This document shows positions 24,978-34,138 of a stretch of DNA of 64,000 bases, piece after piece (the first letter of the stretch is position 1; every line of letters begins with the position of its first letter). Both the position numbers and the translations under genes were made by a program. The notes below the pieces were generated by a model, which ran no database searches, had not been told where the DNA came from, and saw only the letters and a program-made list of their open reading frames with translations. This DNA comes from Effrenium voratum (Eukaryota; Sar; Dinophyceae; Suessiales; Symbiodiniaceae): the NCBI GenBank assembly GCA_963377175.1, contig CAUJNA010001009.1:1-64000 (forward strand), in the 5' to 3' direction.

Positions 24978-25866
24978 ATGAGTAAATTATCAAAAGATGA
25001 GGTTTTACATAAGTTGTTTTATGATGTTGAAACCGGGTTCGGTTCAGTAAATGAGTTATACAAACAAGCAAATAAAGAAGGACTAGGTATAACATTAGAT
25101 GAAGTTAGGACATTTATGAAAAAGCAACCTATCAAGCAGGAGAAAGGTTATAGCAAATACAACAGTTTTTCAGCACCTTTCGCAAGATATGAATATCAGT
25201 TAGACATAATGGATATGATTTCACTGATGAAGGCAACGGGCACATCAGATTTAAGCAGTCCAAGATATGGATTAATATGTATAGATATATTCAGTAAGAA
25301 ACTACACATTGAACCGATGAAGGTTAGAGACGGTGAGACTGTTTATAAAGCAATACTTCAATGCTTCAAAGTATTAGGTCATCCGATGAGTATTTATACA
25401 GATGATGACGGGGCATTCGCATATAAGAAATTGCAAGAGTATTTAAAAGGTGAAGCAATAAGAAGCATCATAACATTGACACACGCTAATGTTGCTGAAC
25501 GCTCCATTCGCACAGTTAAAAAGATGTTGGGAGACAGAATAAAAGCGACTGATAGAACTTGGACGAGTTTATTGCAAGCAGTCTTAAACAAGTATAATCA
25601 ACAAATGACACACGGAACGACAAAACTTACACCTAGATGAAGCACACAAAGACGAAAACGCAGTAACAGCAAAGGCGAACTCGTTGATGAAGGAAAAGTA
25701 TTTACGAAAGTATCCTAAATTAAATGTCGGTGATAAAGTCAAAATTTATAACAAAGGAAAAGGAAATTACACATCAAGAAAGGAAACCACTTCAAAATGG
25801 AGTCAATCAACATACAAAATAACAAATGTAGGTCGTGATATGATGCTTAATAAATATTATAAATGA
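24978..25866 (+). pseudogene. Polinton-type retroviral-like integrase, interrupted by one frameshift
   Basis: The first frame (24978-25640, 220 residues) has an N-terminal helical domain and a DDE core: Asp76 in YQLDIMDM, Asp142 in IYTDDDGAF and Glu174 in NVAERSIRTVKK. It stops at TGA just after TTKLTP. The reading continues in the next frame (DEAHKDENAVTAK..., to the stop at 25864-25866), which supplies the C-terminal SH3/chromo-like part (KLNVGDKVKIYNKGKG...WSQSTYKITNV). One extra base near 25634-25637 explains the break. The enzyme would have integrated the viral genome. It may be inactivated in this copy unless the shift is a sequencing error. Confidence 0.82.
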
Positions 25867-25891
25867 ATAACATTATTTTAAGATAATGTTA

Positions 25892-26278
25892 TCAATTTGT
25901 ATTAGTTAAATATTTATAACACACTTTCTCAACAGCATTCTGATATGCTCTTTCTCTATGAATTCTTTTACATTTATCAGTCCTTAAATGCTTTGCCATA
26001 TTAGACTTATTTTTAATCATACAACCGCATCTTTCACATTCTAATGACTTATCATTTTCTATAAAATACTCTTTAAAGTATCCTTCTTCTTTATATTTCT
26101 TGTTTAATACATCATTATATTTTTTCTTACTTTCCTTTTCCTTTGCCTTCTTAATTTCTTCCTCTGTGTCCGTGCTGAAGTCTGAAACTTCACCCTCAAT
26201 AGAATTCCACAACAAATCAAATTCATCATTTGTCATAGAAATTTTCTTTTTATTGCCATCTACAATAAAGCAGGTCAT
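25892..26278 (-). CDS. Hypothetical viral protein with zinc-finger motif
   Basis: 128 residues, ATG at 26276-26278 behind a TTAATATATAATATAATT promoter-like stretch. It has a charged central helix (EEEIKKAKEKESKKKYND) and then CERCGCMIKNKSNMAKHLRTDKC (residues about 82-104), a C-x2-C...H-x5-C finger. It is probably DNA- or RNA-binding. It lies between the integrase and the polymerase, convergent with the former. Confidence 0.65.
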   Translation of the reverse strand: MTCFIVDGNKKKISMTNDEFDLLWNSIEGEVSDFSTDTEEEIKKAKEKESKKKYNDVLNKKYKEEGYFKEYFIENDKSLECERCGCMIKNKSNMAKHLRTDKCKRIHRERAYQNAVEKVCYKYLTNTN

Positions 26279-26330
26279 TTTACTTAATATATAATATAAT
26301 TATTTCTTTAAGTATATTTGTATATTGTTA

Positions 26331-29300
26331 CTACTGTGCTATACGATAATGTCCATAGGGAAGTGAATTAATACTGTCTATGTAAAAGCGTTTATTCTCA
26401 TAGGCGCTAAGCGATTGTTTTGTTTGTTGGATGCTGTATATTTGATGGGATTTACTTCTTATGCTGTTGAATGTTATAGTGTCGCAATTATTGTTTTTGA
26501 GTGTGTCATCATAAGAATTATATGACAGTTCCTTCTTCACTTTATGTTTAACTATTCCTTTGCTCTTCTTTTCTTCTTTTGATTCATTATGAATTTTGAA
26601 ACAGTATGATTTAGGTTTCAATGCTATAAAGTTTGGTATAATCTTTCCATCTGCTTCATCCTTGAATTTTCCTAAAACTTTCTTGTTTGTTTTATCATAA
26701 CATGTGTGTTTAGGGTCATAACCACTGAAATCCATATAATCCTTAATGTCATTAAAGTCATCATATACATCTTCGGTTTTAATATGTAATACAAAACTGT
26801 CAGTATCAGTATATAACATTCTGATATTATTTTTATATTTCGGTTTCATAATGTCATAGTAAAATGAATACATATGTTGTTTTGATAAATCTAAAATACT
26901 CATTCCTACATATATTGGTTTATTCAATTTAACTACACTTTTTGCTTTTTCAACTCCTATAAGATTTTCATTGATGATATGCCTGTATTTGAAATTAGGA
27001 TTATTAACGCATTTTTGGTATCGTTCAGGTGTATCAACCAGCTCAAAGTCAATGTGTTCTCTCACATTTTCCATAGTCTTGCCGTATACAGCGTTGTTCA
27101 TTAATTTGTACATATCTTTTGAAAAGTCGCTTGTAGCGTTCTTTCGCTTCTCTGTGTTAAAGTCAATCCACGGTTTCAACCATTGCTTGTGTCTAAATTC
27201 TATTACTCTGTTTATTTTCTTGATTTTAAGTCCTTGTTTCAAATAGAATTTTAAAATGTCAATATGTAAAACATAGTTTTGTTTATCCATAACATTTAGT
27301 ATCAACTTGTTTGTTTTCTCATCTTTTGGAGCATGATTAAAATGATATGCTTTGTAGGTTTCTTTCTGATAATCACTAAGCATATCTGCTGATACACTCA
27401 TAATTTCTGGTGCTAATGGATAGTCAGTATGTTTGTCGTGGCATTCTTTCGGATATTCTAAATCAACATCTAAAATATATCCTTTGCTACTGTAATCACT
27501 ATTGTAATATTTAATGTCTTCTTCTGTAAAATTATCTTTAACAAATCTTATTTTCTTGTATGGTAGTTTCTTACACATTGCCAGACCATAAAGATTATTA
27601 GCATCTAAATAATTGATGTAGGACGACGGCTTTGTTTCATCATAAGCATCTCCCATATACTTATTGTTAGCAGTTGCTTTTCTCATTGAAACCTGACACA
27701 TACCGCCTCTTAGTCCTTGCTCTATCATTTTATAAACTTCTTCATCATGTAAAAGTTCAAGTTCAATTCCTGTTTTCAATAACATCGCGTCCCAAGCAAA
27801 GTTAGGCAAAGTGTAGTAATGGGCGGGGTCTAATTCATAATCTGTTAGACATTGTTTTCTGAAATTCTCATATACATCGGTTAATAATAATACATCGGTT
27901 TCTAAATATAAATCATGATATTCACCAAGGTTTTTGATGTTAAAGTGCTTCCATATTAGTTTTGCTCTTTCATAGTCAACATCGCTTATATCTTCTTCGC
28001 TTAATCTACTATAAAAATGTTTCTTTTCTGGTAGTTCAGTGTCATTAAATTTATTGAAGTCATTACAATAATCATAAGGATAAACTCCCTTTTCTGTCAG
28101 TAAAAATAAATCTTTTTCATTTTTTATGTATTTGCCTTTGACACTATATTTAAAATGTTCCTGCCAGTTGTCCCTTAATTTATTATCTTCATACTTCGTC
28201 AATTTAACAAGTTTATCTAATGATGATGACAAGAAACTGAAACTATCCTTAAATTCAAGTCTGTTTAATGAAAATGTAATAAACTTCTCACTGTTCTGTG
28301 CTATTACTGATATTTGTTCTTTCTTTGTGTTTAACTTTTCAAGATTTGATATTATGAGATGAGCATCATAGTTTTTAAGATTATGAAAGAATACTGGTAT
28401 ATGATACTTTTTAAAGCAATAGTCTATATTGCATTTCATATGTGCCGCGCCTCTGTATAATCCTGTGAAGTGGCAATGGTCAGCAACTTTCTTTTTGGCT
28501 TCTACTCTATTGTCAAAAGTGCCATTGCATAAGAAACACTTTTTCGCTTCTAAATGTTTAATTTCATCTAAATCTGTCATATCAATATCTTTTGAATTTT
28601 TCATTTTTTCCATCACATCGTCTCTAATATTGTTTAATGTTTCACAAAATTTATCAATACAATCTTCACCTCTATATAAAAATGGTTTCATTTCTCCACT
28701 ATAAGCATTAACAAGGTTAAGCATATAACCGCTGGGTTTATGGTTCTGATAAGTCCCTTTGATGCCTTCTGATGTTTCTGTTGTTAAACATTCAAAATCA
28801 CCATAAATAACAAATGGCGCTTTCAGTTTCTTAAAATGCTTTTCAAACTTCATTGTTGTTCCTTCTTTTGGCATTTTTGTTTGTTGAATGTCATTTGCCA
28901 TGCAACCTTTTATTAAGTGAGAATTTAAAAGCTTTTCTGATTGAAAACCGTGCTGACAGTAAATACAATGAAATATCTTTGTTTTGTGATTGTTGGTTTG
29001 ACTACCCATTAATCTATTATAATCTTTTATTAAAACATAATGTTCGTTGTTGTTTTGTTCAATTCGTAACAAATTAATATGACAAGATGGTCTTTCAATT
29101 TTTGTTATTCTGTCTGCTCTGATGGTTTGGTTCACATCTTCAACATAAACATTAACTGATATAGAGTTGTTATTGATTTCTTCAAAATGGTCTATGTCAT
29201 CATTGGATGCTGGAAAATTTACACCGTCCCATTGAATTAGACTTTCAGTAGTTATTAATTTCTTGTAGTGTCTCATATGTTGTGGATGGTCTTTCTTGAA

Positions 29301-30125
29301 GACTTCATAAAATTTACATAAAACACAATATTTAAAACATAAATCATCATCATTTTGAATGTTGATACATGCTTTTTTCTTTGAAATCCATTCTGGTAGT
29401 TCCATATATCTTCCTGCTCTGTTCGGATTGTATTTGTCGTAGTGGATGGTGATTTTGTTAATCTTATTAATCTTCAATCCTGAATGTTTCAAAGGTGAGT
29501 TTTCAATTTGTAGTTCAATATCTTTAGGTATATTTTCCAATGCTCTTTTCAAGTCTCCTACATTTAGAATGTTATATCTCCTGCTTCTCATATTGTGTTT
29601 TATTTGTATATTTTCCTCAATTGGTTCATCTTCTCCATCATCCTCTTCTTGCTGTCTAAGTTTATCAAAAATAACCTCAACATCAATCAGTAGTTTCATT
29701 GATTTTGTTTGTTGTAAAAACTCTGTTAGTTTCTTTTCTTGCCATAAAAGATATGTTAATCCTTTGTATCCCTTGAATGGTATGTTGGATATTGAATATG
29801 TGTTTGCATATCCTTTCAATGCCGAAAATGTCTCTGATGTTTTTGCTCCTATTTTTAATCTGTATTTCTGGATTGTTTTAATGCCTCTCATTGTGTTTGA
29901 TGCTTTTTTTAGAAGATGAAATCGTTTGAAACCTTGTGTGTTGCTGACTTGATTGAGTTTGTTTTGAAGTGATGAGGATAATGGTTTGTCTTTGTTGTAA
30001 TAGTATTCTTTGTTGTTGATGATTAGTTTTTTCAATGGTTTGTTATTCTTCCCTGTTTTTATGGTTGCTTCATTATTGGATAACAAATAGTCAATTACTG
30101 AACCCGAACTGTATTCCCCTGCCAT
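26331..30125 (-). CDS. Protein-primed DNA polymerase B of the Polinton type
   Basis: 1264 residues, the expected length, uninterrupted. Exonuclease motif FVIYGDFECLT lies near residue 440. A Cys/His insert (CFLCNGTF...VADHCHFTGLYRGAAHMKCN, about 530-570) resembles the endonuclease VII-like zinc module seen in polymerases of this group. Polymerase motifs: NYLDANNLYGLAM near 838 (the D-x2-SLYP position), MNNAVYGKTMENV near 1008 and MLYTDTDSFVL near 1104 (catalytic YTDTDS). The enzyme copies the linear viral genome from a terminal protein. The first 300 residues are less conserved and may include the terminal-protein region. The ATG at 30123-30125 faces the right end, as usual for an outermost replication gene. 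Confidence 0.92.
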   Translation of the reverse strand: MAGEYSSGSVIDYLLSNNEATIKTGKNNKPLKKLIINNKEYYYNKDKPLSSSLQNKLNQVSNTQGFKRFHLLKKASNTMRGIKTIQKYRLKIGAKTSETFSALKGYANTYSISNIPFKGYKGLTYLLWQEKKLTEFLQQTKSMKLLIDVEVIFDKLRQQEEDDGEDEPIEENIQIKHNMRSRRYNILNVGDLKRALENIPKDIELQIENSPLKHSGLKINKINKITIHYDKYNPNRAGRYMELPEWISKKKACINIQNDDDLCFKYCVLCKFYEVFKKDHPQHMRHYKKLITTESLIQWDGVNFPASNDDIDHFEEINNNSISVNVYVEDVNQTIRADRITKIERPSCHINLLRIEQNNNEHYVLIKDYNRLMGSQTNNHKTKIFHCIYCQHGFQSEKLLNSHLIKGCMANDIQQTKMPKEGTTMKFEKHFKKLKAPFVIYGDFECLTTETSEGIKGTYQNHKPSGYMLNLVNAYSGEMKPFLYRGEDCIDKFCETLNNIRDDVMEKMKNSKDIDMTDLDEIKHLEAKKCFLCNGTFDNRVEAKKKVADHCHFTGLYRGAAHMKCNIDYCFKKYHIPVFFHNLKNYDAHLIISNLEKLNTKKEQISVIAQNSEKFITFSLNRLEFKDSFSFLSSSLDKLVKLTKYEDNKLRDNWQEHFKYSVKGKYIKNEKDLFLLTEKGVYPYDYCNDFNKFNDTELPEKKHFYSRLSEEDISDVDYERAKLIWKHFNIKNLGEYHDLYLETDVLLLTDVYENFRKQCLTDYELDPAHYYTLPNFAWDAMLLKTGIELELLHDEEVYKMIEQGLRGGMCQVSMRKATANNKYMGDAYDETKPSSYINYLDANNLYGLAMCKKLPYKKIRFVKDNFTEEDIKYYNSDYSSKGYILDVDLEYPKECHDKHTDYPLAPEIMSVSADMLSDYQKETYKAYHFNHAPKDEKTNKLILNVMDKQNYVLHIDILKFYLKQGLKIKKINRVIEFRHKQWLKPWIDFNTEKRKNATSDFSKDMYKLMNNAVYGKTMENVREHIDFELVDTPERYQKCVNNPNFKYRHIINENLIGVEKAKSVVKLNKPIYVGMSILDLSKQHMYSFYYDIMKPKYKNNIRMLYTDTDSFVLHIKTEDVYDDFNDIKDYMDFSGYDPKHTCYDKTNKKVLGKFKDEADGKIIPNFIALKPKSYCFKIHNESKEEKKSKGIVKHKVKKELSYNSYDDTLKNNNCDTITFNSIRSKSHQIYSIQQTKQSLSAYENKRFYIDSINSLPYGHYRIAQ

Positions 30126-30272
30126 TTCTCTATACTATATAAGGTATTTTCTCTTTAAGTAGTTTTGTTTATGTTTGGTGGTTATGGGATTGGGGTTGGG
30201 TTCAACATTGAAAAACAAATGGGTTTGGGGATGAGTTTGAAACTGTCGTTGAATATGTAACTCACCAAAGTG

Positions 30273-30300
30273 CCAGTTTCAATACAACATCTGAAACTGG
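30273..30300. repeat. Hairpin near the right viral end
   Basis: CCAGTTTCA at 30273-30281 pairs with TGAAACTGG at 30292-30300 (9-bp stem, 10-nt loop). It lies between the polymerase start and the terminal repeats. Confidence 0.6.
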
Positions 30301-30327
30301 AACTTTGATGTATATATTATATATACC

Positions 30328-30491
30328 CCTAAAATATTTAGGTGGTCAGTCCCCCAAAATTAATATTTAGGTGGGCATCCCCAAACAAACATTTAGGTGG
30401 GCATCCCGAAAAGTTTAGGTGGGAAAACCCAAAATATTTAGGTGGGAAAACCCATAATATTCAGGTGGGAAAACCCAAAATATTTAGATGG
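30328..30491. repeat. TTTAGGTGG repeat array at the right end of the virus
   Basis: TTTAGGTGG starts at 30337, 30366, 30392, 30414 and 30437, with variants TTCAGGTGG at 30460 and TTTAGATGG at 30483. Spacing settles to 23 bases, and each copy is followed by a CCC or CCCC block. The first copy forms a small palindrome with CCTAAA at 30328. The array marks the transition from AT-rich virus to host-like DNA, so it is probably part of the viral terminal repeat. Confidence 0.7.
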
Positions 30492-30684
30492 TTCGCCCGA
30501 AAAAAAAGCAGTCAGGGGGAAGCCGCCGACACCTTGAAAAGGACAGTCTTGTAGATGGTGAAGTGGATGTCTTCTCGGCCTCAGAGTGGGGGAGCAAAGA
30601 AACTGAACAAACTAAAAAGGACAGATGTAGGGGCAGGATTTGAACCCTTGCAGTGGCTCATTTGACCCTATTTTGACCCTTAAT

Positions 30685-30883
30685 ATGCTCTAAAACTATG
30701 CTCTTGGGACCATGCTATTAGGAGCATCATATTTTTTGAGCATAGGGGGATGCTCCGAGAGCATACAAAAACACCCTGATTTATGAGGGGGTTTGCTTTT
30801 GGGATGCTCCGAGAGCATCAGGGTATGCTCAAACAGCATAGTGTTTTGGGATGCTGTAGGGAGCATATGGGATTTCTGAGCAT
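30685..30883. repeat. Dense cluster of ATGCTC/GAGCAT inverted hexamers
   Basis: ATGCTC is at 30685, 30698, 30750, 30804 and 30825; GAGCAT at 30722, 30738, 30759, 30813, 30861 and 30878: eleven exact hexamers in 199 bases on both strands, plus several one-off forms. Two copies pair as the perfect palindrome ATGCTC-CGA-GAGCAT-like hairpin at 30750-30764 and 30804-30818. No gene is visible here. Confidence 0.75.
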
Positions 30884-31056
30884 GCCTAAGCCCAGCAAGC
30901 GAGCCACGTGAGACAGCCTTTTTTTTCTGACCCCGATAGGTATGTGATTGACACATCAAATGTTGATGAATGTATTCCCCGTTGCCCTCAGATTTCAGAG
31001 GGTCTTTTCATTGACATTAAACAACTTGTGATTAAACAACTGTGATTTAAATCTAA

Positions 31057-31512
31057 TTAGGCCGCTGGTTTCATCGCAACATCTGTTCGCTGCGATTGAC
31101 TTTGTCTAGCACCAACGGTCTTGTCAATTATGGATTTCACCTGTTCCCAGTCAAAGGTGTCATCATCTCTGCAGCACTGCTCCACTATGACATCGGACAA
31201 AGCGTCCTCTGCATATTTGATTTGCTCCTCCAAAAACTCCTTCACCTTAACCATATTGTTGATGGTCTTTGTGAAGTGAGCAAATCGTGGGAGTTTTTTC
31301 AGGCTGTTAGTCTTGTCTTTGTGGGCGTAGTCGCTCAACTCGTCAAGCTTCTCGTTGGAGATGTCGGCAAGGATTTGGTCAAAGGTCTGGACAAACTTCT
31401 CACCCTTTGCCATCTTTGAAGATGAAGATTGTGCAAGGTCAAAATCCTGTTTTGATGGCATCGGCTGCTTCTTCTTAATCTTTAGCAAGTCCTTCTTCAC
31501 CTTTCCACCCAT
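31057..31512 (-). CDS. Hypothetical helical basic protein
   Basis: 151 residues from the first in-frame ATG (31510-31512), MGGKVKKDLLKIKKKQ. The open frame reaches further upstream to 31593, but without an ATG and with a hydrophobic, unlikely N-terminus. The protein is Lys-rich at the start and then helical, with DQILADISNEKLDELSDYA and MVKVKEFLEEQIKYAEDAL. No family is recognised. It is outside the AT-rich element and its codon use is closer to the host. Orientation matches the next gene, and similar sequence lies upstream of both (a TCAAAGC/TCAAAGGGGCATCACTCT pattern), so they may be one unit. Confidence 0.5.
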   Translation of the reverse strand: MGGKVKKDLLKIKKKQPMPSKQDFDLAQSSSSKMAKGEKFVQTFDQILADISNEKLDELSDYAHKDKTNSLKKLPRFAHFTKTINNMVKVKEFLEEQIKYAEDALSDVIVEQCCRDDDTFDWEQVKSIIDKTVGARQSQSQRTDVAMKPAA

Positions 31513-31799
31513 TGCTATGAGAGGTGATGAACACAAAGGGAAACCAAAAATGCTCAGCACAAACGCCTGCGGAAACGGCTTCTCTTGGCTCACTCTGTCA
31601 AAGGGGCATCACTCTTCAATGAATGTGCAGATGTTATTTTCGCGTGTCTTGAAATGTCTAAGCGTAGTCTGATGAAAATCTCATCACGACGGTGTTTCCC
31701 TCAAACTTCTCACACTGAGCTGTGATTAGATTAGAGCAACATATGATGGGAAGTGTTTTGTTTTTACAGAGGCATCACCGTCTTTGAACCTAAACCTGT

Positions 31800-32585
31800 C
31801 TAGTCCTGTGGCTTGTCGTTGCTCTCAGAACTGCCGGTCTCGTCAGAGGTCTCACTGCTGTCGCTGTTCTCGGTCTCCTGCTCAATGGCGTTGGTGTTGC
31901 CGATGAAGGTCAGGTCAATGGTGCTGTCCTCTCCGATGTTCAACTTGTGAAGACGCTTCAAACCCTTACCCTGTTGGTTGATGCCCTCTGTGAAGTAAAT
32001 CTCCATGCCATTGCAAGTCATGTTCTGGACAAACGCCTTCTTCACATTCAATCCCATCTTCTCAGCAATGATTTCCCTGATGCGCCCCGTAGTGGTGTTG
32101 TTTGCTACTTGTAGATTGAAAGTGCGACCGTCCACCACAACCTGAATGTTGATGAGCTTTTCGCGCTCTGCTTTCTGGAGTGCCTTACGCGCCTTCTGAG
32201 TTGCTTTGACCTTCTCCGCCTTCTCCTTCTCCTTCTCGGGCTTGAGCAACTCTTCGAGTTTTGACTTTGCCACTTTGATTTCCTTTTTCACCTCGTCCAT
32301 TTGCTTCTCCAATGATGCCTTCTCCTCCTCACTCTTGCGTAGGTTCTTCTTCATTTGCTTCAAGGACAACTCGCCCATATTCTGAGTAATCTGGCTGACC
32401 AATGGGTCTTCGGATGAGCTGCAGGGATGGTCAGGGTTTGCCACTGTCTGCTCTTCCATAATGATGTCCTTTGGCTGCTCTGCCTGCTCTGGTTCTTCTG
32501 GTTGTTCTGGTTCTTCTGGTTGCTCTGGTTCTTCTGGTTGCTCCGCCTTCTCAACCGTGTAGCCTTTGTTCTGCTTGGGAGTCAT
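31800..32585 (-). CDS. Coiled-coil protein with ubiquitin-like domain
   Basis: 261 residues from the ATG at 32583-32585; upstream frame lacks an ATG. Residues 10-35 are a 15-base DNA repeat giving EQPEEP units. Residues 80-145 form a Lys/Glu coiled coil (KKNLRKSEEEKASLEKQMDEVKKE pattern). Residues about 155-240 (INIQVVVDGRTFNLQV...TGRIREIIAEKMGL...LTF) have the strand-strand-helix spacing of a ubiquitin fold, ending in a hydrophobic strand STIDLTFIG; no C-terminal Gly-Gly is present, so it is a domain, not a conjugated modifier. The tail is Ser/Glu/Asp-rich. Function unknown. Confidence 0.6.
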   Translation of the reverse strand: MTPKQNKGYTVEKAEQPEEPEQPEEPEQPEEPEQAEQPKDIIMEEQTVANPDHPCSSSEDPLVSQITQNMGELSLKQMKKNLRKSEEEKASLEKQMDEVKKEIKVAKSKLEELLKPEKEKEKAEKVKATQKARKALQKAEREKLINIQVVVDGRTFNLQVANNTTTGRIREIIAEKMGLNVKKAFVQNMTCNGMEIYFTEGINQQGKGLKRLHKLNIGEDSTIDLTFIGNTNAIEQETENSDSSETSDETGSSESNDKPQD

Positions 32586-33018
32586 TGATGGCGGGAGCAG
32601 GAAATCACAGAAATGGAGCTTGGCACTATGACCAAACGGCTGCGATGTTTGTTTCAATCACTGCTCAACTCAAATGGTTTCAGTCAAAGCATCACTCTCT
32701 GACTGCTGGGCATCCCGACCAATGACTGCTGTTGAAGAAGACCACGAAGCCGGGTGTGCGACGGTCTCCCAAAATGTTGCAACACTTCTATCCCCTAGAA
32801 AGCTTAAAAATTGTCTGAAACCCGAACCTTGAAAATGATGAAATCTTAGACTGTTTCATAATGAAAAAATTGTAAAAAAATGTTGAGAAAATTTAGGAAA
32901 ATTCCCCACAATCCCCCTTGGTGTTTTGGACAAAATGGTTTGCTTGTTGAAAATGAACCCTGCCCCTGAAACCTTGAACTGAAAATACCCTACCCCAGGG
33001 ACCCCTTATAACCATTTT
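32586..33018. other. Non-coding, mildly AT-rich spacer
   Basis: No ORF or clear repeat is seen. It contains A/T-rich runs near 32860-32900 and is the probable promoter side of the ubiquitin-like gene. Confidence 0.4.
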
Positions 33019-33350
33019 TGGGGGGCCAGTCAGCTTCCGGGTGTGTGTGTTGCTTCTGCGGGGAATGGAGGCGAGTCAGCTTCCGGGGGTGTGTGTTGTC
33101 TTCTGCGGGGAATGGAGGCGAGTCAGCTTCCGGGGGTGCGAAGGGGGAATGGGGGTGTGAAGGGGAAATGATGTGAGTCAGCTTTGGGGTTGGGGTGTGT
33201 TGTCGTCTTCTTTCTTTTTTTTTTGGGCATGAAGGGGATGGGGAGCGAGTCAGCCTCCGGGGGTGCGATGGAGAAGGGGCTGATGTCTTCTTCTTCTTTT
33301 GAGGGTGGACACAGGGGCTGGGCTCAAAGGGGAAGGATGTGAACGAGTCC
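33019..33350. repeat. Minisatellite, GAGTCAGCTTCCGGGGGTG-type units
   Basis: Degenerate tandem units of about 45-65 bases, each with GAGTCAGC(T/C)T(C/T)CGGG(G/T)GTG and a CTTCT-rich part, repeat about five times (clearest at 33027-33140, then 33170-33300). They produce a Pro/Ser/His-rich frame on the minus strand that I regard as a by-product. Confidence 0.7.
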
Positions 33351-33487
33351 AGTCTCCACCCTGCACTAGCCAGCAAAGTTTGCACTGCCCAGAAAATGAA
33401 CTCCTCTGAGCGACACAGCTGGCTTGAGTGAGCTTTGAGGGGCTCGCCCAACCTGCTTTGATGCTGACTCGCCCAACCTCCCAAAAA

Positions 33488-33570
33488 CGCGGCGCAGCGT
33501 GGAATTGAGCTCATGTCCTCTGGCTCTGAAGACCGAGCCTCGCCAGTTGCGCTACTGGCTCTCTGCTTTT
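33488..33570 (-). repeat. tRNA-like sequence, possible tRNA-derived SINE or tRNA pseudogene
   Basis: On the minus strand there is a TAGCGCAACTGG block fitting a pol III A box, an anticodon-arm-like stem GGCTC/GAGCC, and GAGCTCAATTCC resembling a B box, followed directly by TTTTT (33483-33487 on the plus strand as AAAAA). The acceptor and T stems do not pair well, so it is not a functional tRNA. Confidence 0.4.
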
Positions 33571-33785
33571 TTGGCGCTGGTCGGGGGACTTTCCTGTAGG
33601 GATTGGAAGCTGACTCGCGCACTCGGCTTTGCTCAGAGGTGCTTTTCGGCGTGCGTTTTCTGGTCAGTGCATTCTTTCCTGGTTAGTGTTTGGAAGGGAT
33701 TGTGAAGTGCAAAGACTTGACGACAATCAATTTGGCATGCGCAGCCGCTTTTTGCATCTCCGCCGCTTCCTCCTTCGCACCGACG

Positions 33786-34123
33786 ATGACTTCCCCAGCG
33801 GGTGCTTTGACTGCGCACGAGCGCCTGCTCGCCGCCGTGAGCGCGGCTGACGCACTGCCGAGAGGCACCACCTTTGAGAAGGTGAAGGGGGCCAGGGATC
33901 GGCTCCGCGGCGCACGGACGGAGACGAGCTGGTGAAAAGCGCAACGGCCTGCGCGCACCGGCTCAACCAACGCCTGAGCCGGATGAGGAAGCTCGGCATG
34001 GGTGCCACGACTGCTCCTGCCGATGCGCCTGAGCCCGCTCCTGCCGAGGCGCCCATCAAAAGTGATGCGCCCGAGCCCGCTCCTGCGCACCGAGCCCGCT
34101 CCTGCGCCCAAGCCCGCTCCTGA
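33786..34123 (+). pseudogene. Possible small Pro/Ala-rich protein, frameshifted
   Basis: From the ATG at 33786, the frame MTSPAGALTAHERLLAAVSAA...FEKVKGARDRL runs to a TGA near 33935. An adjacent frame continues as KSATACAHRLNQRLSRMRKLGM and then PEPAPAEAP-type repeats encoded by a GAGCCCGCTCCTGC minisatellite (34028-34120). Helical, Ala/Arg-rich, unknown. GC-rich DNA often gives such frames by chance; confidence is low. Confidence 0.3.
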
Positions 34124-34138
34124 ACGCCCACTCCTGCC

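Larger units (their letters stand above)
12775..30495. mobile_element. Integrated Polinton/Maverick-type virus, left end truncated
   Basis: About 17.7 kb of very AT-rich sequence with compact, strand-switching genes: protein-primed DNA polymerase B, retroviral-type integrase, FtsK/HerA-like packaging ATPase, double-jelly-roll major capsid protein, minor capsid (penton) protein and fibre. This set defines Polinton/Maverick elements and related Polinton-like viruses, and the size fits their usual 15-20 kb. The left edge cuts into a minus-strand gene and no terminal inverted repeat is visible there. The right edge has a run of TTTAGGTGG repeats. Intact capsid and polymerase genes suggest fairly recent insertion; the integrase has a frameshift. 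No adenovirus-type protease was found. Confidence 0.9.

Noticed and set aside
30590..30660. tRNA gene on the minus strand (GGGTTCAAATCC B box followed by TTTTT)
   Set aside because: Only the T-arm/B-box part is present; no A box or anticodon arm at the right distance, and the T stem does not pair fully.
33000..33622. Pro/Ser/His-rich protein on the minus strand
   Set aside because: Produced by the minisatellite; no ATG context or family.
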